From an uncultured Paracoccaceae bacterium (lineage in GTDB: Bacteria; Pseudomonadota; Alphaproteobacteria; Rhodobacterales; Rhodobacteraceae), in assembly GCA_947501555.1 (NCBI GenBank), contig CANMWG010000001.1, positions 2,418,001 to 2,482,000 of the forward strand: DNA of 64,000 nt, in the 5' to 3' direction. The stretch's first letter is position 1. Each line of letters begins with the position of its first letter. Both the position numbers and the translations under genes were made by a program. The notes under the pieces were generated by a model. That model saw nothing but the letters and a program-made list of their open reading frames with translations. It did not search any database and was not told where the DNA came from. This document shows, one piece after another, positions 9,287 through 19,516 of this stretch.

Positions 9287-10066
9287 ATGGATCAAATCAT
9301 CGGCGTGGCCGGATGCGGGCGCATGGGCGCAGGCATGTTGGCCAATCTGCGCAAGGCCGGGATCAATACACGCGGCTTTGACATTCGCGACATCCCAAAT
9401 GTTGGCAATGACATCGACGCCTTCTGTGATGGCCTGACAACCTTGATCACGGTGGTCCGGGACGCATCGGAAACCGATGCGCTGCTCTTCAACGATCAAG
9501 CCATTGTCGCTCGCGCGCCACATCTTGAAACCCTTGTGATCAGTTCAACGCTCTCTCCCGGTTACGTCAAAGCGTTGCGGGCTCGGATATCCGATGAGGT
9601 AACGCTCATCGACGCTCCCATGTCCGGCGCACAAATTAAGGCCGACGCGGGCACGCTGACATTCATGACCGGGGGCGATGCCTACAAAATCATGCCACTG
9701 TTGCAGGCCATGGGCCAAGACATCCACCATATGGGCGCTTACGGGGCGGGCATGACGGCCAAAGTGCTGAATAATCTATTGGCCGCCTCCAACACCGCCA
9801 TGACACGGCTGGTACTGGAGTGGGCCGATGCAACGGGTGTGGAGGAAGAAAAGCTCTTGCAGCTCATCCACACAGCCTCGGGACAAAACTGGTTCGCGTC
9901 AGGATACAATGAGATCGAATTTGCGCGCGACGGCTATGCGCCGGACAACACCATCGGCATTCTGGTAAAAGATGTAGAAGCGGCTCTGGACCTGGGCCGT
10001 GACACAACCCTGCCCAAGGCTGTGCAACAGGTCATCTACAATCTCAAACCGCGCGATAAACCGTAA
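9287..10066 (+). CDS. NAD(P)-dependent 6PGDH/3-hydroxyisobutyrate dehydrogenase-like protein
   Basis: A protein of 259 residues. It begins with a Rossmann segment containing GVAGCGRMGAGM, then has the family motif DAPMSGAQIKADAGTLTFM and the substrate/active-site helix GMTAKVLNNLLAASNTAM, whose Lys is the usual catalytic residue of beta-hydroxyacid dehydrogenases. It is slightly shorter than most members (about 290). The substrate cannot be told from sequence. An AGGAG ribosome site precedes the ATG. The helicase gene follows after 42 bases, but no functional link is apparent. Confidence 0.8.
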   Translation: MDQIIGVAGCGRMGAGMLANLRKAGINTRGFDIRDIPNVGNDIDAFCDGLTTLITVVRDASETDALLFNDQAIVARAPHLETLVISSTLSPGYVKALRARISDEVTLIDAPMSGAQIKADAGTLTFMTGGDAYKIMPLLQAMGQDIHHMGAYGAGMTAKVLNNLLAASNTAMTRLVLEWADATGVEEEKLLQLIHTASGQNWFASGYNEIEFARDGYAPDNTIGILVKDVEAALDLGRDTTLPKAVQQVIYNLKPRDKP

Positions 10067-10108
10067 GATGGGTCTTGACCCATCGCCCCCGCAAGGCAGT
10101 TTAGGCCC

Positions 10109-12514
10109 ATGACCACCCTGCCCCCCACTTTTCAAAGCTGGTTCAAACACCGTGGCTGGGACATCCACCCGCACCAACTGGCGATGCTGGAGCAGGCCAA
10201 TGCCCCCGCGTTGATGCTGATCGCACCCACGGGCGGCGGCAAAACCCTGGCCGGGTTCCTGCCATCTCTGATCGAACTTTGCGACGGGACCCACCAAGGG
10301 CTGCACACGCTCTACGTCTCCCCGCTCAAAGCGCTGGCGGCCGACATCAAACGCAACCTGCGCACGCCGGTGGATGAAATGGCGCTGCCCATCCGGATTG
10401 AAGACCGCACGGGCGACACATCCTACACACAAAAGCGCAAACAACGAGCCGACCCACCGCATATCCTGTTGACCACTCCGGAATCGCTGGCGCTGCTGAC
10501 CAGCTACGAAGATGCCCCGCGCATGTTTAGCGGGCTCCAACGGATCATCGTCGATGAGATCCACGCACTCAGCGAAAGCAAACGGGGCGATCAACTCATG
10601 CTCGCCCTCAGCAGGCTACAAAGACTTGCACCCAATCTGAGGCGGGTCGGGCTGTCTGCCACCGTCGAGGACCCCGCAGCCATCGCCAGCGAACTGGCCA
10701 GCCACCCGGATCCATGTGCCATCATCAATGCGGATCCCGGCCCCGATCCAGACATCGGCATGTTGGTGACAGAGGAAAAACCGCCCTGGACCGGGGGCGG
10801 GGCCGCCTATGCGATCCCGGCCGTGCTGGAGCAGGTGAAACAGCATAAAACCACGCTGATCTTTCACAACACCCGCGCCCAGGCCGAGATTTTCTTTCGC
10901 AACCTCTGGCTTGCGAACACGGGCGATCTGCCCATCGGCATCCACCACGGCAGCCTCGCGCGCGAACAGCGTGAACGGGTTGAGGCCGCAATGATCTCAG
11001 GTGATCTGCGCGCCATCGTCTGCACCGGGTCGCTTGATCTCGGGATCGACTGGGGGGATGTCGATCTGGTCATCCAGATAGGTGCCCCAAAAAATGTGAA
11101 ACGGCTGGTGCAACGGATTGGACGGGCCAACCACCGATACAACGCACCATCCAAAGCACTACTTGTCCCCGCAAACCGGTTCGAAGTCGTCGAATGCGTC
11201 GCCGCCCTAGAAGCCGTCAAAGCCCATGAACTCGATGGCGACCCCAAAGGGACAGGCCCCCGGGACGTCTTGTGCCAGCACATCCTGATTACGGCCTGCA
11301 GCGGCCCATTCAATGCAGATGATCTTTTTGCGGAAATCAAAACCGTCGGGGCCTATAGTACTCTCAGTCGCGCGGCATTCGACAACTGCCTCGATTTCTG
11401 CGCCACGGGGGGCTACGCGCTGCAGGCCTATGACAAATGGAAACGGTTGCTGCAAACGCCCGATGGCACATGGCAACTGCGCGACCCGCGCGCCGCCCAA
11501 CGCATCCGCATGAATATCGGAACCATCCAGGACACCGACACGCTCAAAGTTCGGCTCAAAGGCAACTTCAAACCCCTGGGCGAAGTGGAAGAGGCTTTCG
11601 CCGCCACCCTTACCCAAGGCGATACCTTTCTGATTGGCGGACAGGTCGTGCGCTATGAAAACCTCAAAGAAATGACAGTGCAGGTGTCACGGCGGGGCGA
11701 CAAAAAGCCCAAGATCGCCACCTTCATGGGGACAAAATTCGCCAATTCCACACAGCTGTCGCAACGCATCCTTCAGATGTTTCAGCAGGACCACTGGCCC
11801 AACTTGCCCGCCCACACGGCAGAATGGCTGGGGCTGCAACGAAAGTACTCCAAGCTGCCACAAGCCGACCGGATCCTTGTTGAAAGCTTCCCACATGACG
11901 GGCGGCACCACCTCTGCGCCTACGGGTTCGCCGGGCGGAACGCGATGCAAACGCTCGGCATGTTGCTGACGCAGCGGATGGAAGAGCTTAACCTGCACCC
12001 CATGGGCTTTGTCGCGACCGACTATGCAACGCTGGTCTGGGGCTTGGACCCGGTGACTGATCCCGCCCCCTTATTCCAAGCCCCCGATCTGAAAGCCGGG
12101 TTCGAAACATGGCTGTCCGGCAATGCGGTGATGAAGAAAACCTTCCGGGGGGCCGCAACAATCGCAGGGCTTATTGAACGGAACCTGCCGCAGGCACGCA
12201 AGTCCGGGCGGCAGGCGACCTTCTCTAGCGACATCCTCTATGACACACTGTCCAAATATGACCCTGACCACCTGATGTTGCAAATTACGCGCGAAGAAGC
12301 GCTGCGCGGTTTGGTGGATTTCGGAAGGATCGAAGAAATGCTCCAACGGACCGCTGGCAGGGTAGACCATATGACGCTCGACCGTGTAACACCGCTGGCC
12401 GCACCACTCTTCTTAGAGGTCGGCAAGATTGCCGTAGCCGGGGCGGCTCAAGACCGGCTACTGGAAGAGGCGGCGTTGCACCTGATGGACGCGGCGGGGG
12501 TGGCGAGGCTTTGA
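10109..12514 (+). CDS. Ligase-associated DEXH-box helicase (Lhr-like)
   Basis: A protein of 801 residues. A superfamily 2 helicase core carries Walker A APTGGGKT at 39-46, the DEIH box at 149-152 and a helicase C domain with GSLDLGIDWG and QRIGRANH. A long C-terminal region typical of the short Lhr family follows. In many bacteria this helicase is encoded with an ATP-dependent DNA ligase, an exonuclease and the PdeM phosphoesterase, and is linked to DNA damage repair. Here only pdeM follows (39 bases later). Confidence 0.88.
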   Translation: MTTLPPTFQSWFKHRGWDIHPHQLAMLEQANAPALMLIAPTGGGKTLAGFLPSLIELCDGTHQGLHTLYVSPLKALAADIKRNLRTPVDEMALPIRIEDRTGDTSYTQKRKQRADPPHILLTTPESLALLTSYEDAPRMFSGLQRIIVDEIHALSESKRGDQLMLALSRLQRLAPNLRRVGLSATVEDPAAIASELASHPDPCAIINADPGPDPDIGMLVTEEKPPWTGGGAAYAIPAVLEQVKQHKTTLIFHNTRAQAEIFFRNLWLANTGDLPIGIHHGSLAREQRERVEAAMISGDLRAIVCTGSLDLGIDWGDVDLVIQIGAPKNVKRLVQRIGRANHRYNAPSKALLVPANRFEVVECVAALEAVKAHELDGDPKGTGPRDVLCQHILITACSGPFNADDLFAEIKTVGAYSTLSRAAFDNCLDFCATGGYALQAYDKWKRLLQTPDGTWQLRDPRAAQRIRMNIGTIQDTDTLKVRLKGNFKPLGEVEEAFAATLTQGDTFLIGGQVVRYENLKEMTVQVSRRGDKKPKIATFMGTKFANSTQLSQRILQMFQQDHWPNLPAHTAEWLGLQRKYSKLPQADRILVESFPHDGRHHLCAYGFAGRNAMQTLGMLLTQRMEELNLHPMGFVATDYATLVWGLDPVTDPAPLFQAPDLKAGFETWLSGNAVMKKTFRGAATIAGLIERNLPQARKSGRQATFSSDILYDTLSKYDPDHLMLQITREEALRGLVDFGRIEEMLQRTAGRVDHMTLDRVTPLAAPLFLEVGKIAVAGAAQDRLLEEAALHLMDAAGVARL

Positions 12515-12553
12515 CTCTTGCATCAGCGTGCAAATTCCACCAAAGAACATACC

Positions 12554-13237
12554 ATGAACGGGCACAATTTCACACTCGCAGGCACGGCATGCACCGCCCT
12601 ACCCTCAGGCGCGCTCTATCTCCCCGAAGACGCAACCCTCTGCGTCTCTGATCTGCACCTTGGCAAGTCGGACCGGATTGCGCGGCGCAGCGGGGTGATG
12701 CTTCCACCCTATGAAGTACGCGCAACGCTTGAAAAACTGCAAGCTGACATCGATCGAAGCAAACCCAAGACTGTCATCTGCCTCGGGGACAGCTTCGACG
12801 ATCTACAAGCCGCCGACAGCCTGCATGACGACATGCGGCTCATGCTGACTGGGCTGCAAGCAGGACGCAAATGGATATGGATCGAAGGCAACCATGATCC
12901 TGGCCCTGTCGATCTGGGCGGATCGCATCTGGCGGAACTCAGCATCGGTACGCTCACCTTCCGACATATCGCTACAATGCAGCCCAACGAAGTCTCGGGG
13001 CATTACCACCCCAAACACCGGGTCGCGGGGCGCAGCAGGCCTGCCTTTGTCTACGACACACAACGGTTGATCCTGCCCGCATACGGCGCTTACACCGGCG
13101 GTCTCGCAAGCGACACACCCGTGTTGCTAGATTTGTTCGGACCAATGGCCGTCGCGGTAATGACGGGCAACAAAGCCATCGCAGTCCCGCTTACACAAAC
13201 CCCGCAGCGGCCACGTTTTTCTGGTAGGTCTTACTGA
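12554..13237 (+). CDS. pdeM: Ligase-associated metallophosphoesterase/endonuclease PdeM
   Basis: A protein of 227 residues. The calcineurin-like motifs are in order: DLH at 33-35, GDS at 78-80, GNHD at 112-115 and GHYHPK at 149-154, giving a complete two-metal site. It matches the PdeM family that accompanies the Lhr-like helicase and is thought to act on DNA or RNA ends. The ATG at 12554 is chosen because the extension to 12518 adds residues unlike the family. The last 47 bases overlap the convergent LytTR gene. Confidence 0.85.
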   Translation: MNGHNFTLAGTACTALPSGALYLPEDATLCVSDLHLGKSDRIARRSGVMLPPYEVRATLEKLQADIDRSKPKTVICLGDSFDDLQAADSLHDDMRLMLTGLQAGRKWIWIEGNHDPGPVDLGGSHLAELSIGTLTFRHIATMQPNEVSGHYHPKHRVAGRSRPAFVYDTQRLILPAYGAYTGGLASDTPVLLDLFGPMAVAVMTGNKAIAVPLTQTPQRPRFSGRSY

Positions 13238-13934
13238 TCGGCACGCGGGATCCGTCAGACACGACCAAATAATCCCGGCCCTCACTACGCAATCGGCGGG
13301 TAACATGCGCCTGCGACACCCAATGGGAACGATGCGTATGAAACCCAGGTACACCATCCATTTCGCCAACAGCATCTGCCAGTCGCATTAAAATACGATG
13401 GTCCGTCCCATCATCGAGAAAGATGGCGACGTAATGATCGTTGACCGTCAATCGGATAATCTCTGCGGTCACATTAGGGGGCAGCCTGGCATAAAGACGG
13501 GCACGCCCCTGGGCCGTTGTGTCTGCCCTTTCCGCCAGTAGATAAGTCAACACGGCGGAAATCGAAGTCAACGCCAACACATTCCCCATGATGGACAGAA
13601 AGTCCCAGACACTCAGGAAAGCACCAGTGAAAGCGCTACTCATAAGCCAAGCCAATGGTGAGAAGAGCAAGGTAAATCCGACCGCCTCAAAGACTAAACG
13701 CACATGCGTCTCCCATTCAGGCACGTAGCGCTGACCCACCCATTGGATCGGCCGGACGCACACAGCAGCACCTGCCAGCAAAACGACCCAATAAGTCAAA
13801 CGTATCGGAAAAGGCCGCTTCACCTTGGCCTCAAACGGACCTAGGATCACAAAGGAAAAGGCCAGCCCAAATATCAGGGCGGCCCGCAAGGTCCACGGTA
13901 TCCAAGCCTTCGAATTTAGTGCCAAGCTTTGCAT
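13191..13934 (-). CDS. Membrane-anchored LytTR DNA-binding protein
   Basis: A protein of 247 residues. Four hydrophobic helices occupy roughly residues 15-130. A LytTR DNA-binding domain fills the rest, with the typical segments VNDHYVAIFLDDG, FHTHRSHWVSQAHV and SDGSRVPISKTY. There is no receiver domain, so the membrane part probably senses the signal and the protein regulates transcription from the membrane. The target is unknown. Its 3' end overlaps pdeM on the opposite strand by 47 bases. Confidence 0.82.
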   Translation of the reverse strand: MQSLALNSKAWIPWTLRAALIFGLAFSFVILGPFEAKVKRPFPIRLTYWVVLLAGAAVCVRPIQWVGQRYVPEWETHVRLVFEAVGFTLLFSPLAWLMSSAFTGAFLSVWDFLSIMGNVLALTSISAVLTYLLAERADTTAQGRARLYARLPPNVTAEIIRLTVNDHYVAIFLDDGTDHRILMRLADAVGEMDGVPGFHTHRSHWVSQAHVTRRLRSEGRDYLVVSDGSRVPISKTYQKNVAAAGFV

Positions 13935-13991
13935 AGGCGCTGTCTATCGAACGACGGCTTCTCGTTCAATGCATCGTAGCTTTACGCAGCA

Positions 13992-14888
13992 TTAAGCTGT
14001 GAGCCCCTCAGGTTCAGGCAACCCATTTGCGCGACAACAGGCTGTGACAGTATTGGCAAGCAAACAGGCAATCGTCATCGGGCCAACGCCGCCCGGAACC
14101 GGGGTTATCGCACCGGCCACTGCCGCACAGCTCTCATAATCCACGTCCCCTACCAAACGGGTTCCGCCCTCGGGCTTCTCAACGCGGTTGATGCCAACAT
14201 CAATGATCGTCGCACCGGGTTTGATCCAATCGCCGATCACCATTTTTGGGCGGCCCACAGCCGCCACAACAATATCGGCGTCACGCAAAACACCCGGTAA
14301 ATCCTGGGTCCGAGAATGCGCAATCGTGACGGTGCAACTATCATTCAACAGCAACTGGGCCATAGGTTTGCCAACCAAATTTGACCGGCCCACAACCACG
14401 GCGTTCTTCCCGGACAGCGCCCCCAGAGCATCACGCAACAACATCAGACAACCCAGAGGCGTACAAGACACCATCGCGCGCTGCCCCGACGCCAACAGAC
14501 CCGCATTCACAACATGCAAGCCATCAACGTCTTTTGCAGGATCTATCTGGGCCACGATATCCGTTTCGCTCAAATGGGCGGGAACCGGGAATTGTACCAG
14601 AATACCATTCACCGCAGGATCAGCATTCAACTTGGCGATCAGAGCATAAAGGTCTTCCTTACTGACATCAGCTGGCAGTTTATGCTCGATCGAGTTCATA
14701 CCGACCTCAACGGTCTGCTTACCCTTGTTGCGGACGTAAACCTCGCTGGCAGGATCCTCGCCCACCAACACAACGGCCAAACCCGGGTGCAAACCATGAT
14801 CCGCCTTCAGCCGGGCCACATGCTCTGCCACTTTATGCCGAACGGTTGCGGCAAAGGCTTTTCCATCAATCACTGTTGCTGTCATCAT
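13992..14888 (-). CDS. folD: FolD methylenetetrahydrofolate dehydrogenase/cyclohydrolase
   Basis: A protein of 298 residues at normal family length. It contains the N-terminal signature [11 protein letters not shown] with the catalytic Tyr and Lys, the GILVQFPVP segment, the NADP-binding [11 protein letters not shown] and the C-terminal [10 protein letters not shown]. It interconverts 5,10-methylene- and 10-formyl-tetrahydrofolate in the cytoplasm. The start has two adjacent ATG codons, at 14888 and 14885, and the second could be used. It lies 68 bases downstream of fhs on the same strand, so the two supply one-carbon units together. Confidence 0.96.
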   Translation of the reverse strand: MMTATVIDGKAFAATVRHKVAEHVARLKADHGLHPGLAVVLVGEDPASEVYVRNKGKQTVEVGMNSIEHKLPADVSKEDLYALIAKLNADPAVNGILVQFPVPAHLSETDIVAQIDPAKDVDGLHVVNAGLLASGQRAMVSCTPLGCLMLLRDALGALSGKNAVVVGRSNLVGKPMAQLLLNDSCTVTIAHSRTQDLPGVLRDADIVVAAVGRPKMVIGDWIKPGATIIDVGINRVEKPEGGTRLVGDVDYESCAAVAGAITPVPGGVGPMTIACLLANTVTACCRANGLPEPEGLTA

Positions 14889-14956
14889 TTCTCTTTCGTC
14901 ATAAGCGGGAGGGTGGGCGGGGCGATGGCGAAAGCCGAGCGTCGCCCCGCCCGCAA

Positions 14957-16633
14957 TTAAAACAGACCTTCAATCTGGCCATCAGCATTCAACATAATCT
15001 GCTCGGCTGAGGGTACACGCGGCAGACCAGGCATTGTCATGATCTCGCCGCAGATCGCGACAATAAAGCCGGCGCCGGCACTCAAGCGAACCTCGCGGAC
15101 CGGCACCGAATGCCCGGTAGGCGCGCCGCGCAAAGTGGGATCGGTCGAGAAACTATACTGGGTCTTCGCCATACATACAGGCAAATGACCATAACCCTGC
15201 TCTTCCCACTGCTTCAGTTGATCACGGATCTTTCCGTCCGCTACAACTTCATCAGCGCGGTATATACGCTTGGCAATCGTATCGATCTTGTCAAACAGGC
15301 TCATATCGTCAGGATAGATCAGGGCAAAGTCAGCCGCATTTGCATCAGCAATCTCCGCCACCCGGGTGGCCAACTTCTCCGTGCCGGCAGATCCCAAAGC
15401 CCAGTGCTTGCACAAAATCGCCTCCGCACCTTGGGTTTCAACATAGGCCTGCACGGCAACTATTTCAGCATCAGTATCTGTGACAAAATGGTTGATCGCA
15501 ACCACGACTGGCACGCCAAAGGACTTTACGTTCTCAATATGACGGCCAAGGTTCGGACAACCGCCATTCACAGCATCCACATTCTCGGCCCCAAGATCTG
15601 CCTTGGCCACGCCACCGTTCATCTTCATAGCGCGCACAGTGGCCACAACCACAACGCAGGACGGGGCCAGCCCCGCCTTGCGACATTTGATGTTCATGAA
15701 TTTCTCGGCACCTAGATCAGCACCAAAGCCCGCTTCTGTCACCACATAATCCGCCAGCTTTAGCGCGGTTGTGGTCGCTGTCACCGAATTGCAGCCATGG
15801 GCAATATTCGCAAACGGCCCGCCGTGCACAAAGGCCGGGTTATTCTCTAAGGTCTGCACCAGGTTCGGCTGCATCGCGTCCTTCAGCAACACCGTCATTG
15901 CGCCATGGGCTTTGATATCGCGACAATAGACCGGGCTGCGGTCCCGGCGGTAGGCCACGATGATATCGCCCAACCGCGTTTCAAGATCCTGCAAATTACG
16001 CGCAAGACACAAGATTGCCATCACTTCCGAGGCCACCGTTATATCAAAGCCAGCCTCACGCGGGAAACCATTTGCCACACCGCCCAAGGACGCGGTGATC
16101 TGGCGCAAAGCGCGATCATTCATATCCAAAACGCGGCGCCAGACAACGCGGCGGATATCAATCTCAAGCGCATTGCCCCAGTAGATGTGGTTGTCGATCA
16201 TCGCCGACAGCAGGTTGTGCGCCGACGTAATGGCATGAAAGTCGCCCGTGAAATGCAGGTTCATATCCTCCATGGGCACGACCTGGGCATAGCCGCCCCC
16301 CGCAGCCCCCCCTTTCATGCCAAAGCACGGACCCAGCGAGGCTTCGCGAATACAAACAGCAGCCTTCTTGCCAATCGCATTCAGACCATCGCCCAAACCG
16401 ACAGTTGTGGTGGTTTTGCCTTCACCGGCAGGTGTCGGGTTGATCGCGGTCACAAGGATCAGCTTGCCATCAGCGCGGTCTTGCACACTATCAATCAGAC
16501 GTTGGCTGACCTTTGCTTTGTCATGGCCGTAGGGCAGCAGATCGTCACTTTCGATCCCAAGTTTAGCCCCGATTTCTTGAATAGGGCGCTTTTGTGCGGC
16601 ACGTGCGATCTCAATATCCGACTTATATTCCAT
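14957..16633 (-). CDS. fhs: Formate-tetrahydrofolate ligase
   Basis: A protein of 558 residues. The P-loop TPAGEGKTT is at 67-75, followed by family blocks such as [23 protein letters not shown] and [14 protein letters not shown]. It joins formate to tetrahydrofolate using ATP. With folD next to it, this forms a route from formate to methylene-tetrahydrofolate, which in Roseobacters handles one-carbon units from methylated compounds (general knowledge, not visible here). A GGAGG site lies just before the ATG at 16633. Confidence 0.97.
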   Translation of the reverse strand: MEYKSDIEIARAAQKRPIQEIGAKLGIESDDLLPYGHDKAKVSQRLIDSVQDRADGKLILVTAINPTPAGEGKTTTTVGLGDGLNAIGKKAAVCIREASLGPCFGMKGGAAGGGYAQVVPMEDMNLHFTGDFHAITSAHNLLSAMIDNHIYWGNALEIDIRRVVWRRVLDMNDRALRQITASLGGVANGFPREAGFDITVASEVMAILCLARNLQDLETRLGDIIVAYRRDRSPVYCRDIKAHGAMTVLLKDAMQPNLVQTLENNPAFVHGGPFANIAHGCNSVTATTTALKLADYVVTEAGFGADLGAEKFMNIKCRKAGLAPSCVVVVATVRAMKMNGGVAKADLGAENVDAVNGGCPNLGRHIENVKSFGVPVVVAINHFVTDTDAEIVAVQAYVETQGAEAILCKHWALGSAGTEKLATRVAEIADANAADFALIYPDDMSLFDKIDTIAKRIYRADEVVADGKIRDQLKQWEEQGYGHLPVCMAKTQYSFSTDPTLRGAPTGHSVPVREVRLSAGAGFIVAICGEIMTMPGLPRVPSAEQIMLNADGQIEGLF

Positions 16634-16700
16634 TCAGAACCTCCCTGCATCCAGCACAATTGCTACAAATGCTCCTTGTCGCTTCTAGCGGTCGGATGCC

Positions 16701-16731
16701 AGCCTACGCGCTGTGATTACGACATTGTCAA
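16701..16731 (-). promoter_or_regulatory. Possible promoter of fhs
   Basis: On the minus strand a perfect TTGACA (16726-16731) is followed after about 19 bases by a weak -10-like TAGGCT. This would leave a leader of roughly 70 bases before fhs. The spacing is long and the -10 poor, so it is only a candidate. Confidence 0.25.
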
Positions 16732-16776
16732 TGCCAGAATCGGCGGGAACAAGGGCTTGCGTTTCTGATTGGAAAC

Positions 16777-17355
16777 CTATGGCTGCCATGCGCGTTGGTC
16801 TGGCACATGTAAGCGCACGGTGTCACCAACCTTCACCTGTCCCTCGCATTCGACCCAAGCCGTCACACCGCGCTTGCCCATGGCCGCAACCTTGAACTTG
16901 TTACCAGCCCCGGGATGGTCAGCATTGATTACTTTTGCAGGTAAATGACAGGGGCGGTTCTCCATATCTACCACAATGGCAGACCCATCAGGGAACTGGA
17001 GCCGAGAGGATGGCGGCAGATGGGTGAAGTCAGGTATACCTCTGATCACAAGTGACGCGCCCGCCATCGCAGGGTCAAGTGCGTCCAAACCGCATTCAGT
17101 TGCGATTTCGGCCAGCTCTTCTGCGGATAAGACAGTCAACTGGCGGACGTTCCTAATCTCGGTCCCCTTTGGGTATTGGCTGACAACACGCGAGCATGAG
17201 GGACGGGTTTCACCGCCATGGGCCTCACCGGGTATGCCCGCAAAGGTCAAGGCAGCGCTCTCAACTTGTTCAGAGCGAAGCGACGCATCACGATCCGGTA
17301 CGCGTCCAATCCAAACAATTTCTCCAGTGATTTCAGTTGGGGTCAACGCAGGCAT
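16777..17355 (-). CDS. MOSC-domain protein
   Basis: A protein of 192 residues. A MOSC fold (named for the molybdenum cofactor sulfurase C-terminal domain) is recognisable from GIPGEAHGGETRPSCSRVV, the LRQ-type segment RNVRQLTVLS and the C-terminal GKRGVTAWVECEG. The Cys in RPSCSR is a candidate functional residue. MOSC proteins carry sulfur or oxo groups for molybdenum enzymes or detoxify N-hydroxylated compounds; the specific role is unknown. The ATG at 17355 has GGAG at the right distance, and a TTG at 17367 is less likely. Confidence 0.8.
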   Translation of the reverse strand: MPALTPTEITGEIVWIGRVPDRDASLRSEQVESAALTFAGIPGEAHGGETRPSCSRVVSQYPKGTEIRNVRQLTVLSAEELAEIATECGLDALDPAMAGASLVIRGIPDFTHLPPSSRLQFPDGSAIVVDMENRPCHLPAKVINADHPGAGNKFKVAAMGKRGVTAWVECEGQVKVGDTVRLHVPDQRAWQP

Positions 17356-17479
17356 CTGTCTCTCCAAAGTAGCTCAACCCTAGGCCTACCCAATCCGGCA
17401 CAGCGCTTCAATGCAGCAATTGTGATCTGAGAATTCAATCCGCCATGACACCAAAAACTGGGAATGCATGCTTGCATGA

Positions 17480-17507
17480 AAAACGCCGCCTCGACGGGCG
17501 GCGTTTT
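17480..17507 (-). terminator. Terminator of ftsH
   Basis: An 11-bp stem (17480-17490 with 17497-17507) around a 6-nt loop, with T residues at the 3' end on the minus strand. It lies a few bases after the ftsH stop codon at 17514. Confidence 0.8.
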
Positions 17508-17513
17508 CAAATA

Positions 17514-19430
17514 TCAGGCCGTAGGTTCCGGCTCCATCCCACCATCAGGGGTGCGCGGTTTCTTGGGCTTGGTCTTTGGAATTGCCGTGATCGAGGATGT
17601 GCCCCCAGATGGTGGCGTATCGTCAGCATCATCGTTCAGATGCGGCGGCTCGCCTGCCATCACACGCTTGATCTCATCGCCTGTCAGCGTCTCATATTCA
17701 AGCAAGCCTTGGGCAAGGCGTTCAAACTCTTCATTCTTTTCGGTAATAATCTTATGTGCACGATCATAGCCCTGTTGAATGAAACCGCGGACTTCTTCCT
17801 CAATCATCTCTTTCGTGCTCGCCGAAACAGACAGACCCGCCGTATTACCTTGATAGCCTTCATGCGCCTCCGCGTAGTCGATATTGCCCACTTTGTCGGA
17901 CATACCCCAGCGCAGAACCATCGCACGGGCCAATTGGCTGGCCTGCTGGATATCGCCCGCCGGACCGTTGGACACCTGATCTTCACCATATTTGATGATC
18001 TCGGCGGCTTTTCCTGCCATTGTCATGGCCAAACGCTGGTGGCATTCGTCCTTGAACATGTTCAAACGGTCCATCTCTGGCAGGCTCATTACCATACCCA
18101 ACGCACCACCGCGTGGAATAATTGTCGCCTTGTAGACGGGGTCACATTTCGGCAAAGAAATCCCAACAATCGCGTGACCAGCTTCATGATAGGCCGTCAT
18201 TTCCTTCTGCTCGGCGGTCATCACCATCGACCGACGCTCAGCGCCCATCATAACCTTGTCCTTGGCGCTTTCAAAATCCAGCATCGTCACAAACCGACGC
18301 CCAATCCGGGCTGCCATCAACGCGGCCTCATTCACAAGGTTCGCCAGATCAGCACCAGAGAAACCGGGCGAACCGCGCGCGATAATGCGCAGATCAACAT
18401 CGGGACCCAGTGGAATTTTCCGGGCATGCACGCCCAAAATTTTCTCGCGGCCTTTGATATCCGGGTTAGGTACTGTGACCTGCCGGTCAAAACGGCCAGG
18501 GCGGAGCAACGCGGGGTCCAACACATCCCGACGGTTGGTCGCAGCGACGATGATCACACCTTCATTGGCCTCAAAACCATCCATCTCAACCAGCAGCTGG
18601 TTCAATGTCTGTTCGCGTTCATCATTGCCGCCACCATAGCCAGCACCACGTGAGCGGCCCACGGCATCGATCTCATCGATAAAGACGATGCATGGCGCAT
18701 TCTTCTTGGCCTGCTCAAACATGTCGCGGACACGGGATGCACCCACACCGACAAACATCTCGACAAAATCAGACCCCGAAATTGTGAAGAACGGCACGCC
18801 CGCCTCACCGGCGATAGCCCGCGCAAGCAGCGTTTTACCCGTACCTGGAGGGCCCACCAGCAAGGCACCTTTGGGAATCTTGCCGCCCAGACGGCTGAAT
18901 TTCTGCGGATTACGCAGAAATTCCACGATCTCTTCTAGCTCTTCTTTGGCCTCATCGATGCCAGCCACATCGTCGAACGTGACGCGGCCATGTTTCTCGG
19001 TCAAAAGCTTCGCCCGGGACTTTCCAAAACCCATCGCTCCGCCTTTGCCACCACCCTGCATGCGGTTCATAAAGTAGACCCACACACCAATCAGCAACAA
19101 GAATGGCAGGATGCTAAGAATGAAGTTCTGAAAAACAGAAGTCTCTTGGCTCAACGCCTCAACAGGTACGTCGGCTTCGATCAAAAGATCAGTAATTTCA
19201 GCATCTTCCGGCCTGATGGTCGTATAGGTTCGGCCACCTTCAGCAAAGCGCACATTCTCACCGTCGATGATCACTTCAGTGACACGACCACCTTCCACAG
19301 CTTCGACAAATTCAGAGTAACTGCGCGCCTCCGAATTTGCAGCACCTGGTGCGCTGCTGAAAAGGTTGAAAAGGGCCAGTACCATCAGGAACAGGACGAC
19401 CCAAAATACCATGTTACGCGCGTTGCCCAA
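17514..19430 (-). CDS. ftsH: FtsH ATP-dependent zinc metalloprotease
   Basis: A protein of 638 residues. Two membrane helices, at 7-25 and 103-121, frame a small periplasmic domain. The AAA+ module has Walker A GPPGTGKT at 193-200 and Walker B VFIDEID at 249-255. The zinc-binding HEAGH is at 415-419. It degrades misfolded or short-lived membrane and cytosolic proteins at the inner membrane. The C-terminal tail is rich in Pro, Lys and Thr. It lies downstream of tilS in the order usual for Rhodobacterales, and a terminator follows. Confidence 0.98.
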   Translation of the reverse strand: MGNARNMVFWVVLFLMVLALFNLFSSAPGAANSEARSYSEFVEAVEGGRVTEVIIDGENVRFAEGGRTYTTIRPEDAEITDLLIEADVPVEALSQETSVFQNFILSILPFLLLIGVWVYFMNRMQGGGKGGAMGFGKSRAKLLTEKHGRVTFDDVAGIDEAKEELEEIVEFLRNPQKFSRLGGKIPKGALLVGPPGTGKTLLARAIAGEAGVPFFTISGSDFVEMFVGVGASRVRDMFEQAKKNAPCIVFIDEIDAVGRSRGAGYGGGNDEREQTLNQLLVEMDGFEANEGVIIVAATNRRDVLDPALLRPGRFDRQVTVPNPDIKGREKILGVHARKIPLGPDVDLRIIARGSPGFSGADLANLVNEAALMAARIGRRFVTMLDFESAKDKVMMGAERRSMVMTAEQKEMTAYHEAGHAIVGISLPKCDPVYKATIIPRGGALGMVMSLPEMDRLNMFKDECHQRLAMTMAGKAAEIIKYGEDQVSNGPAGDIQQASQLARAMVLRWGMSDKVGNIDYAEAHEGYQGNTAGLSVSASTKEMIEEEVRGFIQQGYDRAHKIITEKNEEFERLAQGLLEYETLTGDEIKRVMAGEPPHLNDDADDTPPSGGTSSITAIPKTKPKKPRTPDGGMEPEPTA

Positions 19431-19516
19431 GGTGGGAACTCCTTTGAAATGGGGAAGTGCAGCGACAGAGTCGCATCACAAGCGTTTCTTCTAAAATAGA
19501 GACAAAACCTTAATCT

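Noticed and set aside
17445..18653. A 402-residue frame opposite ftsH
   Set aside because: ftsH explains the region fully with conserved motifs; the frame has no family match visible.
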